Positions 1 through 5,483 are shown, counted from the stretch's first letter. The stretch is 37,738 nt of DNA from JADLDV01 sp964546355 (GCA_964546355.1 CAZJJM010000002.1:1-37738), one strand, 5' to 3'. Numbers and translations are program-made. Notes: generated from the letters alone by a model not told the origin.

Positions 1-99
1 TGTTGGAACTAGGATACGGGAACATAGAGGCTATATTTATATACCACCATTAAATATTTAATCTAGAGAAATTTATTCAAGTGTTAAACGTTTATGAGT

Positions 100-243
100 T
101 TACACCTTTATCTGCTTCTCACGAAACTCTTTTATTGATTCCTGAGCTTTATCATATTCTTCCTGTGTTATTGGTCTATACACTACCCGCACTAAATTTA
201 ATAGCCGAGGATGGATCAGAGCAAAAACAACATAGCATCTACA
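100..243 (-). CDS. Short open frame downstream of the DGR template repeat (possible small protein or gene remnant)
   Basis: An open frame of 47 sense codons runs from just after an in-frame TAG (246..244) to a TAA (102..100). The only plausible start in it is GTG at 192..190, which would give a 30-residue product. Its C-terminal part is lysine/glutamate-rich and looks coding (...RPITQEEYDKAQESIKEF...), like an amphipathic helix. It lies between the template-repeat hairpin and the left edge, where the reverse transcriptase is expected. No Shine-Dalgarno sequence is visible. It is far shorter than an Avd accessory protein. It may be a remnant cut off by the template-repeat cassette or a genuine microprotein; no function can be assigned. 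Confidence 0.3.
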   Translation of the reverse strand, partial: CRCYVVFALIHPRLLNLVRVVYRPITQEEYDKAQESIKEFREKQIKV

Positions 244-245
244 CT

Positions 246-271
246 AAAAGGTATCCGTATGGATACCTTTT
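246..271 (-). terminator. Hairpin closing the template-repeat transcript
   Basis: An 11-bp perfect stem (AAAAGGTATCC / GGATACCTTTT) with a 4-nt loop. It has a U-tract in both directions, so it can terminate on either strand. On the minus strand it lies 16 nt beyond the end of the template repeat, so the template RNA could end here. Confidence 0.6.
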
Positions 272-286
272 GTTTTGCGAGGAGGA

Positions 287-417
287 ACTTCGGAACGAAG
301 CCGGAGGCGGAACCATAGTGGTCATTAGTATTCGACACATCGTTCGCATTGAACTTAAGCTTGTCATCATTGAAGTTCAAGATCGGAGCCTTCGAGAACA
401 CACCATCGCCATCCGGA
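287..417 (-). repeat. DGR template repeat (TR)
   Basis: This 131-nt segment aligns without gaps to 790-920 (constant offset of 503). Read on the minus strand there are 19 differences, 18 of them at TR adenines. In the target copy these read G (15 times), C (twice) or T (once). About 30 adenines are present in the TR, so roughly 60% are changed, against one change (300/803, synonymous in the target) among about 100 other bases. Minus-strand codons at the variable sites are mostly AAY, AAG, GAY or ATC, typical of DGR templates. The segment is noncoding by context. The stretch 301-321 (identical in both copies and GC-rich on the minus strand) fits the initiation-of-mutagenic-homing element. Confidence 0.92.
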
Positions 418-491
418 AATCTACTTCTATCCATCTACACCACCAGAACTTGAAACGACACAGATCGCTTCTTATTCCTGTATTTTATCTG

Positions 492-639
492 ATAGCATGC
501 GAGTCGCATCTATTTTGAATAGAAGTAAGCAGTATCTCCTCACAGAGAGTGCACTCTTCCAAACCGTAGTCGGGAAAATTCTGACTCTTTTCTCACTGAA
601 GAGAAAGAGTTCGGCGACGGCTATCCTTGGACATGCCGT
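492..639. other. Structured spacer between template repeat and target gene
   Basis: No convincing gene lies between the TR and the target. The stretch is instead packed with inverted repeats: a 9-bp stem with one bulge at 492-513 (ATGCG/CGCAT core), a 12-bp perfect palindrome at 546-557 (AGAGTGCACTCT), a 10-bp stem with a single bulged T and a 6-nt loop at 584-610, and a 5-bp stem at 617-639. This density suggests a folded RNA. Which strand is transcribed is not clear. It could be the 5' part of the template RNA (minus strand) or an independent small RNA. I see no tmRNA or RNase P hallmarks. Confidence 0.4.
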
Positions 640-689
640 ACACGAGCCTATACTCACATAGACTATACCAGATGTAATATAAAAAGAAA

Positions 690-716
690 AAAGGGCTATC
701 CAGTGGATAACCCTTT
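690..716 (-). terminator. Terminator of the DGR target gene
   Basis: Inverted repeat AAAGGG-c-TATCC / GGATA-a-CCCTTT with a 3-nt loop. On the minus strand it is followed by a T-rich run (complement of the A-rich 680-689). It lies about 70 nt past the target stop codon, which separates target mRNA from template RNA. Confidence 0.65.
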
Positions 717-787
717 GTATAAAAAAAATTCGAATGCAACGTAGTATAAAGGAAACAAAAGTTTCAATATACGAGATGCAACAATCA

Positions 788-1723
788 CTACTGCGGAACG
801 AAACCGGAGGCGGAACCATAGTGGCCATGAGTATTCGACACACCGCTCGCAACGAACCCAAGCCCGCCATCATCGAAGCCCAAGACCGGAGCCCCCGAGA
901 ACACACCATCGCCATCCGGAGCAAATTCATCACCTGCACAATCAATGTGTAATTGTTCCCACATAACAAATCTTTCAGGATGGGTTAATGCGATGCAGAT
1001 AACTGCAAGCGCACCTAATCCGTATTCGTTCGCAGTGCTGGAAATAATTTCCCTAGCACGGTTTACTGATTCACCCCGGTGTTTGAATCCCAACTGAGCG
1101 GCAATGATAATGATATCGCCTTGTTGCTGTTGCTTTACTTCGCCAAATTTTTCAATCGTGCGTGCATTACCACGAAGGTGTTTTTTGTCGATTTCACCCT
1201 TACGATAATTGGTAAAGCTACGGCTTTCATCAAGCTTAGCTAATGCAGTGTTTACTGCCTGGCAATACCGGTCAATAGGGTCTGTAACGTGAGGGAAAAG
1301 CTTTGCGGCAATTGCTTCTGTGCGTGGAATGGCAAACCATCCTTCGGCACCTTCAGGTAATTCCGGTAAGTTTTCTGCATACGCTAATGCCTGTGCTGCA
1401 TCTAAGCCCCACTGAGCAGAAACCATGGCAATCTGCATTTGGATTGTTTTTGGTCCTTTGTACTCTTTCGGGTAGGTGGAGGTTGATTCTGTTACCTGGT
1501 CGGCATATTTGTTCGGAGTGGTCATATCAAGAATGATTGCCTCTACGGCTTCCTGCACTCTTCTTTTGAATTCTCCACCCTGTTCAATAACTCCCTTTTG
1601 GACGTTATCGTTTGTCGGGTTTACTTTGCCTACTGCAGCTTTACAGGCCTCTCTGCCTAAATCAGCTACTTTGTCTTTTTGTTGGTCCGTGATCAACGTA
1701 CTTGTTTTTGCGATTGTTGTCAT
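788..1723 (-). CDS. DGR target protein with C-terminal variable region
   Basis: 311-aa protein without a signal peptide or membrane segment, so probably cytoplasmic. Residues 1-265 are mixed alpha/beta and match no family I can name; a conserved-looking block (...WEQLHIDCAGDEF) leads into the variable domain. Residues 268-311 are encoded by the variable repeat. Residues changed relative to the template are G277, V280, G282, D284, G286, G287, G289, V291, S293, G294, H299, G300 and Q311. The invariant frame is PDGDGVFS, then AP-L-F-D near 278-285, and finally YGSASGFVP. A C-type-lectin-like ligand-binding fold is the usual DGR solution but cannot be proven here. Start: ATG with a weak ribosome binding site. 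Own promoter (1793-1821) and terminator (690-716). The GC-rich 3' end contrasts with AT-rich surroundings. Confidence 0.85.
   Translation of the reverse strand: MTTIAKTSTLITDQQKDKVADLGREACKAAVGKVNPTNDNVQKGVIEQGGEFKRRVQEAVEAIILDMTTPNKYADQVTESTSTYPKEYKGPKTIQMQIAMVSAQWGLDAAQALAYAENLPELPEGAEGWFAIPRTEAIAAKLFPHVTDPIDRYCQAVNTALAKLDESRSFTNYRKGEIDKKHLRGNARTIEKFGEVKQQQQGDIIIIAAQLGFKHRGESVNRAREIISSTANEYGLGALAVICIALTHPERFVMWEQLHIDCAGDEFAPDGDGVFSGAPVLGFDDGGLGFVASGVSNTHGHYGSASGFVPQ
790..920 (-). repeat. DGR variable repeat (VR) at the 3' end of the target gene
   Basis: Ungapped counterpart of the template repeat at 287-417. It begins at the first base of the target stop codon (790 on the minus strand) and extends into the last 44 codons. 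All differences but one fall on template adenines and 17 of the 19 change the first or second codon position. The only non-adenine difference (803) is a silent third position near the 3' end. Homology stops abruptly outside the block on both sides. Confidence 0.92.
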
Positions 1724-1741
1724 CGTTATTAAGTTTTAAAG

Positions 1742-1759
1742 AGCTAGAAAACGCTAGCT
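1742..1759 (-). promoter_or_regulatory. Inverted repeat in the leader of the DGR target
   Basis: AGCTAG and CTAGCT separated by 6 nt, lying between the transcription start region and the target ATG. It could form a small leader hairpin or bind a regulator. Confidence 0.35.
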
Positions 1760-1765
1760 TGCGTC

Positions 1766-1787
1766 TATAAAACAACGTTGTTTTATA
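1766..1787. promoter_or_regulatory. Perfect 22-bp palindrome over the target transcription start (putative operator)
   Basis: Each arm is TATAAAACAAC and its exact reverse complement, with no spacer. It begins 5 nt downstream of the -10 box of the target promoter, so it covers the predicted +1 site. This is a classic position for a repressor dimer. A leader hairpin is an alternative reading. Confidence 0.6.
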
Positions 1788-1792
1788 AAAAT

Positions 1793-1821
1793 ACTATATC
1801 AAAAATATATGGTTTTGTCAA
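1793..1821 (-). promoter_or_regulatory. Sigma70-type promoter of the DGR target gene
   Basis: On the minus strand: -35 TTGACA (1821..1816), 17-nt spacer, -10 TATAGT (1798..1793). This is near-consensus and the best promoter in the window. It starts 22 nt beyond the stop of the upstream zinc-ribbon pseudogene and gives a leader of about 65 nt. Confidence 0.8.
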
Positions 1822-1842
1822 TATAGCTATATATTCCCTATT

Positions 1843-2123
1843 TTAAGGGGTTTTTAGTGCTTCTTCTTCCTTTTTATCATATTGCTCTTTCTGATGTTCG
1901 TATATCACCCCCGCTAAACCGATAAGCATCACAGCACCATCAATAAGATCTTCTTCGGTTAGCTTATAGTTAACTCAGATGGATCCATTTGTTTTAATAC
2001 ACCATTCTGACAGAACGGACAATTATCCCCTTCTCCCTTATTGTTTCCGAATACCGTACAAGATGGACACATGGTTGTACCTTCTGGAACATATACTACA
2101 TTCTGACAACTGTGACAGATTCT
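1843..2123 (-). pseudogene. Frameshifted small zinc-ribbon protein
   Basis: The open frame 2123..1959 encodes a CHSC...CPSC...CPFC zinc-ribbon pattern. It begins at an in-frame TGA (2126..2124) with no upstream ATG. It terminates in TAA at 1961..1959 shortly after ...KQMDPSELT. A second frame (1974..1843) continues with ...YKLTEEDLIDGAVMLIGLAG..., ending in a lysine/glutamate-rich tail. Joining the frames within the 1959-1974 overlap gives one sensible protein of about 90 residues. An internal ATG (2072..2070), 6 nt after AGAAGGT, could still start a 37-aa product with two CxxC pairs. Read as a decayed gene with a lost start and one frameshift; a sequencing error or programmed frameshift is also possible. 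Confidence 0.55.
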
Positions 2124-2144
2124 TCACAAGATATAAAAACACAA

Positions 2145-2164
2145 AAGGAGGCTTTTGCCTCCTT
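2145..2164 (-). terminator. Terminator of tRNA-Asp
   Basis: AAGGAGGC / GCCTCCTT stem with a TTTT loop, followed on the minus strand by a T-rich run. It lies 14 nt past the 3' end of the tRNA. Confidence 0.65.
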
Positions 2165-2177
2165 GAGTGTATTGATG

Positions 2178-2251
2178 CGCGATCGAGCGGACTTGAACCG
2201 CCGACCTCCCGCGTGACAGGCGGGCGCTCTAACCAGCTGAGCTACGATCGC
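2178..2251 (-). tRNA. tRNA-Asp (GTC)
   Basis: Full 74-nt cloverleaf. Acceptor GCGATCG pairs with CGATCGC, discriminator G73. The D-loop has normal G18G19, the anticodon loop is CTGTCAC (GTC at 2217..2215), and the T-loop is TTCAAGT. The 3' CCA is not encoded and must be added after transcription. Confidence 0.95.
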
Positions 2252-2270
2252 AACAATATCTTTTTATCAT

Positions 2271-2293
2271 AAAATAGGAATTACTCCTATTTT
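2271..2293 (-). terminator. Hairpin between tRNA-Met and tRNA-Asp
   Basis: 9-bp stem AAAATAGGA / TCCTATTTT, loop ATTAC, 4 nt past the tRNA-Met 3' end, with a T-rich run on both strands. Confidence 0.55.
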
Positions 2294-2297
2294 ATTG

Positions 2298-2371
2298 TGC
2301 CGGTAACAAGAGTTGCACTTGTGACCTTCGCTTTATGAGTGCGATGCTCTAACTACCTGAGCTATACCGGC
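2298..2371 (-). tRNA. tRNA-Met (CAT) or CAU-type tRNA, with unusual D/T-loop contact
   Basis: 74-nt cloverleaf. Acceptor GCCGGTA pairs with TACCGGC, discriminator A73, anticodon CAT at 2337..2335. Position 18 in the D-loop is A instead of the near-universal G, and position 55 in the T-loop is G instead of T (loop TGCAACT). The last anticodon-stem pair is an A31-A39 mismatch. There is no encoded CCA. It lacks the C1-A72 initiator mark, so it is elongator Met or the lysidine-modified Ile(CAU) species; sequence alone does not decide. Confidence 0.85.
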
Positions 2372-2386
2372 AAATATACCATTTGT

Positions 2387-2414
2387 ACTATAGCATATAT
2401 ACGCATTTTCTCAA
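2387..2414 (-). promoter_or_regulatory. Promoter of tRNA-Met
   Basis: Minus strand: -35 TTGAGA (2414..2409), 16-nt spacer, extended -10 TGC-TATAGT (2392..2387), 15 nt from the tRNA 5' end. Confidence 0.6.
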
Positions 2415-2420
2415 GAAGCA

Positions 2421-2449
2421 TTGCTCTTTATGTCAGATTGTGGTATTCT
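2421..2449 (+). promoter_or_regulatory. Promoter of initiator tRNA
   Basis: -35-like TTGCTC (2421-2426), 17-nt spacer and -10-like TATTCT (2444-2449), 16 nt before the tRNA. Both hexamers are imperfect. Confidence 0.4.
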
Positions 2450-2465
2450 TTTGACTGTAGATTAT

Positions 2466-2536
2466 CGCGGGATAGAGAAGAGGCATCTCGCAAGGCTCAT
2501 AACCTTGAGACGTCCGTTCGAATCGGGCTCCCGCAA
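2466..2536 (+). tRNA. Initiator tRNA-fMet (CAT)
   Basis: 71-nt cloverleaf with the initiator hallmark of an unpaired C1-A72 at the acceptor end (CGCGGGA ... TCCCGCA), discriminator A73, anticodon CAT at 2498-2500 and normal T-loop TTCGAAT. The anticodon stem is CAAGG/CCTTG: pairs 30-40 and 31-39 are G-C but 29-41 is A-U, so only two of the three usual initiator G-C pairs are present. The D-loop is short (7 nt). CCA is not encoded. Confidence 0.93.
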
Positions 2537-2541
2537 CATGT

Positions 2542-2582
2542 ATATAAAAATCATCCATGATACACATGGATGATTTTTATAT
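2542..2582. terminator. Bidirectional terminator (tRNA-fMet / membrane protein gene)
   Basis: 18-bp perfect stem (core TCATCCATG / CATGGATGA inside A/T runs) with a 5-nt loop, placed between the tRNA on the plus strand and the end of the minus-strand gene at 2583. Confidence 0.8.
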
Positions 2583-3179
2583 TTAGAGTACATCCAATGT
2601 TTCAAGTACTCGTTTGAAACGATCAATTGTTTGTCGAGTTTCTGCTCTGGTCAATTCATATAATGAGCCTTGGTGAGCAATATTATTGCGAACAAGGTGA
2701 GCATCCCATGCCAGTTGTTTTGCTGGGAATTGCTGTTCAGAAACATTTTTTAATCTTTCACCAAGTGTGTCACCGACAAATCCTTTTTCAGATGTTGCTT
2801 CTTCGAGCATGGCATCTGCTTCAAGGATTGCCAATCGCCATTCTGCGTCACGATCTGAATTACTATGTTCTTCGACAATAGACCAACGTCCAGTATATTT
2901 CTTAGTATCTACAGAAACTGGCGGTTGATCTGGACCAGCAAGGAGTGCTTTGCGTTTTTGTGCTTGTTCGTGATTGATTTCGTATATACGAATCAAACAA
3001 TACAAAATAACTGCAATAAAAATAACTGCGAGTAATGAAAAGAAATTTTTGAACCAAAGAAAAAAATTAGTAGCTGTTTCTCCTCCACCAAATATTGCAC
3101 GGAAAAATAACAATATCTGGTAAAAAATATAATCAAGGTTGAGATATGTTGGATCAAAAACTTCTTTGTTCATAGACAC
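2583..3179 (-). CDS. Small membrane-anchored protein of unknown function
   Basis: 198 aa. N-terminal hydrophobic patches (about 16-32 and 42-66) form one or two membrane segments, the second ending in a YCLIRIYEINHE boundary. The C-terminal soluble domain (about 100-198) is helical and rich in charged residues (...DAEWRLAILEADAMLEEA..., ...VRNNIAHQG...). It is not a family I can name. It starts 31 nt after gatA on the same strand and ends at a strong terminator, so it is probably the last gene of the gatC-gatA unit. The IAHQG-type ending suggests a protein-interaction helix bundle, but this is only a guess. Confidence 0.7.
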   Translation of the reverse strand: MSMNKEVFDPTYLNLDYIFYQILLFFRAIFGGGETATNFFLWFKNFFSLLAVIFIAVILYCLIRIYEINHEQAQKRKALLAGPDQPPVSVDTKKYTGRWSIVEEHSNSDRDAEWRLAILEADAMLEEATSEKGFVGDTLGERLKNVSEQQFPAKQLAWDAHLVRNNIAHQGSLYELTRAETRQTIDRFKRVLETLDVL

Positions 3180-3209
3180 TTCTAGTATATCTCGTTTAGA
3201 AGATTTGGG

Positions 3210-4619
3210 CTACTCACCGAGAAATGTTTTACCGCACGTAAACAACATTTTATCTTCAAAAAGTGGTGCCATGAGTTGGAGTCCTATTGGAAGTCCATTT
3301 TTTGCATGACCTGCAGGAAGTGAGATTGCTGGAATTCCTGCAATGTTTGCCGGTACTGCAAAAAAGTCTGACATATACATCGCGAGTGGATCAGCAACTT
3401 TTTCTCCAGCGACAAACGGCAGGAATGGTGAAGTCGGTGTGGCAATCATATCCACTTGCTCAAAGAGTGTTTCAAATTCTTTTTCGATCATTGAACGAAC
3501 AGCAAGTGCTTTTGCATAATACGCATCATAATACCCATGAGAAAGAATATATGCACCGAGAATCATACGACGACGAACTTCTTTACCAAATCCTTTTCCG
3601 CGACTTTTTTCATATACTTCAAGAAGTGTGTTTCCGTCTTCAGAAAGACCAAATCGGATACCATCAAATCGAGCGAGGTTACTTGAAACTTCTGCTGGTT
3701 GTAAAATATAGTACACAGCAAGTGCGTGCTCAGAAAGTGGCATGTCAACATCCACTATTTCATACCCTTGTGTCTTTAATTTCTCAAGAGACATTTCAAA
3801 AGCGGTAAGGATTTCAGGATCAAGCCCTTCTTGAGAAATCATTTTTCTTGGCACGCCAATTTTTTTCTTTTCAGTGTGTGTCGAAATTCTTTTTTCAACT
3901 GGTACAGAAGTTGCTTCCATTGGATCATGCACAGAAAGCGCTTCAAATAAAATTTCTGCATCACGTACGGTATGTGTCATTGGTCCAATCTGATCAAGTG
4001 ATGATGCCATAGCAATCAAACCATGACGTGAAATAGTGCCGTATGTTGGCTTCATGCCGACAAGGTCACAAAACGCGGCTGGTTGGCGAATTGACCCTCC
4101 TGTATCGGAACCAAGAGATATCAGTGCCCCGCCCATTGCAAGCGCTGCCGCAGCACCACCTGACGAACCGCCAGGAACTCGACTTGTATCGAGTGGATTT
4201 TTTGTTCTTCCAAAGGCACTGTTTTCGGTTGAACTTCCCATAGCAAACTCATCCATATTTGTACGACCGATAAGTATCGCGCCGTGTTCTTTGAGAATAC
4301 GAGCAACTGTTCCGTCGTATGACGCAACGTAACTCTCAAGCATTTTTGATGATGCACTTACTACATGCCCTTTGATAAGCATGTTGTCTTTCATAGCAAC
4401 AGGAATACCTGTAAGCATGGTTGCTGTACCATTATCGAACATTGTCTGCGCACGAGAAACTTGCTCATCAATGTCAGTAAAGACTTCTAGGTACGCATTA
4501 ATATCAGGATTTTTTTCAGTAATGACAGCAAGATATTCATCGACAAGTGCACGAACAGTGAGTGTTCCGTTTTTGAGTGCGTTGTGTGTTTCTTCTATTG
4601 TACGAAAAGGGTGAGTCAT
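3210..4619 (-). CDS. gatA: Glutamyl/aspartyl-tRNA amidotransferase subunit A
   Basis: 469-aa amidase-signature enzyme. With GatB and GatC it converts Glu-tRNA(Gln) and/or Asp-tRNA(Asn) into the amidated forms by using ammonia released from glutamine. The catalytic triad is visible: Lys77 (VAMKDN), cis-Ser152 (GGSSGG) and nucleophile Ser176 (SDTGGS), nearly the numbering of known GatA proteins. Length is normal. The start ATG is 1 nt after the gatC stop, so the two genes are translationally coupled. gatB is not in the window, which is common in genomes where it lies elsewhere. An implied consequence is that Gln-tRNA and/or Asn-tRNA is made indirectly in this organism. Confidence 0.95.
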   Translation of the reverse strand: MTHPFRTIEETHNALKNGTLTVRALVDEYLAVITEKNPDINAYLEVFTDIDEQVSRAQTMFDNGTATMLTGIPVAMKDNMLIKGHVVSASSKMLESYVASYDGTVARILKEHGAILIGRTNMDEFAMGSSTENSAFGRTKNPLDTSRVPGGSSGGAAAALAMGGALISLGSDTGGSIRQPAAFCDLVGMKPTYGTISRHGLIAMASSLDQIGPMTHTVRDAEILFEALSVHDPMEATSVPVEKRISTHTEKKKIGVPRKMISQEGLDPEILTAFEMSLEKLKTQGYEIVDVDMPLSEHALAVYYILQPAEVSSNLARFDGIRFGLSEDGNTLLEVYEKSRGKGFGKEVRRRMILGAYILSHGYYDAYYAKALAVRSMIEKEFETLFEQVDMIATPTSPFLPFVAGEKVADPLAMYMSDFFAVPANIAGIPAISLPAGHAKNGLPIGLQLMAPLFEDKMLFTCGKTFLGE

Positions 4620-4620
4620 G

Positions 4621-4905
4621 TTATTGATTGAGAATACTTTTAACTTTCAAAAAACCATCCTGCGAATCAGGAAAAGCAGCGATGATATCATCTCGATATT
4701 CACCTGTAGTATTGACGGCGACATCTTCTGCAAATTGATTACGATGACTCGGCAATTCATTTCTCTCACCTGTCGCAGCAACTGCAGTGATATTACTCAC
4801 ATACGAAAGAATATGCTCCAGATCATGACCCAGTGCTTCCATTTCAGTATCAGACATTTCGACACGAGCAAGCTTGGCAAGTCCTTGTACTTGATTTTTA
4901 TCCAT
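4621..4905 (-). CDS. gatC: Glutamyl/aspartyl-tRNA amidotransferase subunit C
   Basis: 94 aa, standard GatC length. The N-terminal pattern is typical: VQGLAKLARVEMSD, followed by LEHILSYV. This small subunit wraps around GatA and GatB and stabilises the complex. It is the first gene of the gatC-gatA unit. Its extended -10 box (TGC-TATACT at 4920..4915) lies 9 nt upstream of the ATG, with no Shine-Dalgarno sequence, suggesting a leaderless or nearly leaderless mRNA. Confidence 0.92.
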   Translation of the reverse strand: MDKNQVQGLAKLARVEMSDTEMEALGHDLEHILSYVSNITAVAATGERNELPSHRNQFAEDVAVNTTGEYRDDIIAAFPDSQDGFLKVKSILNQ

Positions 4906-4914
4906 ATACCATCG

Positions 4915-4920
4915 AGTATA
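4915..4920 (-). promoter_or_regulatory. Extended -10 box of gatC
   Basis: TGC-TATACT on the minus strand, 9 nt before the start codon; no clear -35 is needed with an extended -10. Confidence 0.5.
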
Positions 4921-4943
4921 GCATTTTTAAGTAAAAATAAAAA

Positions 4944-4964
4944 AAACCCGCACGAAGCGGGTTT
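4944..4964 (-). terminator. Terminator after the 147-aa gene
   Basis: AAACCCGC / GCGGGTTT stem with ACGAA loop, followed on the minus strand by a long T-rich run. The same CGC-ACGAA-GCG head recurs at 25701-25725. Confidence 0.8.
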
Positions 4965-4971
4965 ACTGTAA

Positions 4972-5415
4972 TTAATTAGTGATTATTTCGAAATATTCAA
5001 AATCTTTTCCGACCGTCTTCATCTCAACAACACGTCCGGGTTCTTTATGATCAAGTAAAGCCAAACATCCTTTCTGTAACCATACACCAATAGGCTTTTT
5101 AATGTGATTTTCAATATCAAGATACAAAGCACCAAAAGCAAATAGTGTTCCCAGTTTGTATAAAAGATCTGCTTCAGAAAAAACTTCTTCTGGTTCTTCT
5201 GCTTCAGAAAACTGAGTTGAGAGCAAACTACAAGTTACCTTTTTGTTTTCACCAACAGGCAAAGGAATAGTGTCTTTGCCAATAAAAAACCGATGATCCA
5301 CATACGTGAATATTACGGAGGCTTCATTTCCTTTGGTTAAATTATTCAAAGTAAAACCATTGAGAAAATGAGGGTGAGTCTTAACGAGTTTATCATAACT
5401 TATTTCGAATTTCAT
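4972..5415 (-). CDS. Conserved-looking protein of unknown function
   Basis: 147 aa, soluble, no signal peptide, mixed alpha/beta with several aromatic-rich strands (...ASVIFTYVDHRFFIGKD..., ...CLALLDHKEPGRVVE...). The middle has an acidic stretch (EAEEPEEVFSEADLLYKLG). No catalytic motif is recognised. It stands alone between ligA and gatC with its own terminator. An AT-only inverted repeat (TTTTTTGAT / ATCAAAAAA, about 5427-5453) lies just upstream of the start and could be an operator. Confidence 0.65.
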   Translation of the reverse strand: MKFEISYDKLVKTHPHFLNGFTLNNLTKGNEASVIFTYVDHRFFIGKDTIPLPVGENKKVTCSLLSTQFSEAEEPEEVFSEADLLYKLGTLFAFGALYLDIENHIKKPIGVWLQKGCLALLDHKEPGRVVEMKTVGKDFEYFEIITN

Positions 5416-5483
5416 AGTACAAGTTTTTTGATGTATATTCTATCAAAAAAGATACCACAAAAAACATTTATTGTAAAATACCT

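Noticed and set aside
216..434. 72-aa open frame across the template repeat whose product resembles the target C-terminus
   Set aside because: It is simply the template repeat read in the target frame and running on through the hairpin. DGR templates are not expected to be translated, and no ribosome binding site or promoter supports it.
492..639. tmRNA, RNase P RNA or riboswitch in the TR-target spacer
   Set aside because: Several hairpins but none of the conserved sequence elements of these RNAs could be found.
287..920. TR/VR pair explained as ordinary duplication or a decayed second gene copy
   Set aside because: Neutral decay would hit all bases. Here 18 of 19 differences fall on adenines of one copy and one strand, and homology ends sharply at the stop codon.
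472..969. 165-aa minus-strand frame through the target terminator and overlapping the VR
   Set aside because: It runs over hairpins and overlaps the target gene in another frame; no plausible protein.
1979..2272. 97-aa plus-strand frame reading through tRNA-Asp
   Set aside because: It is antisense to a clear tRNA and to the zinc-ribbon remnant.
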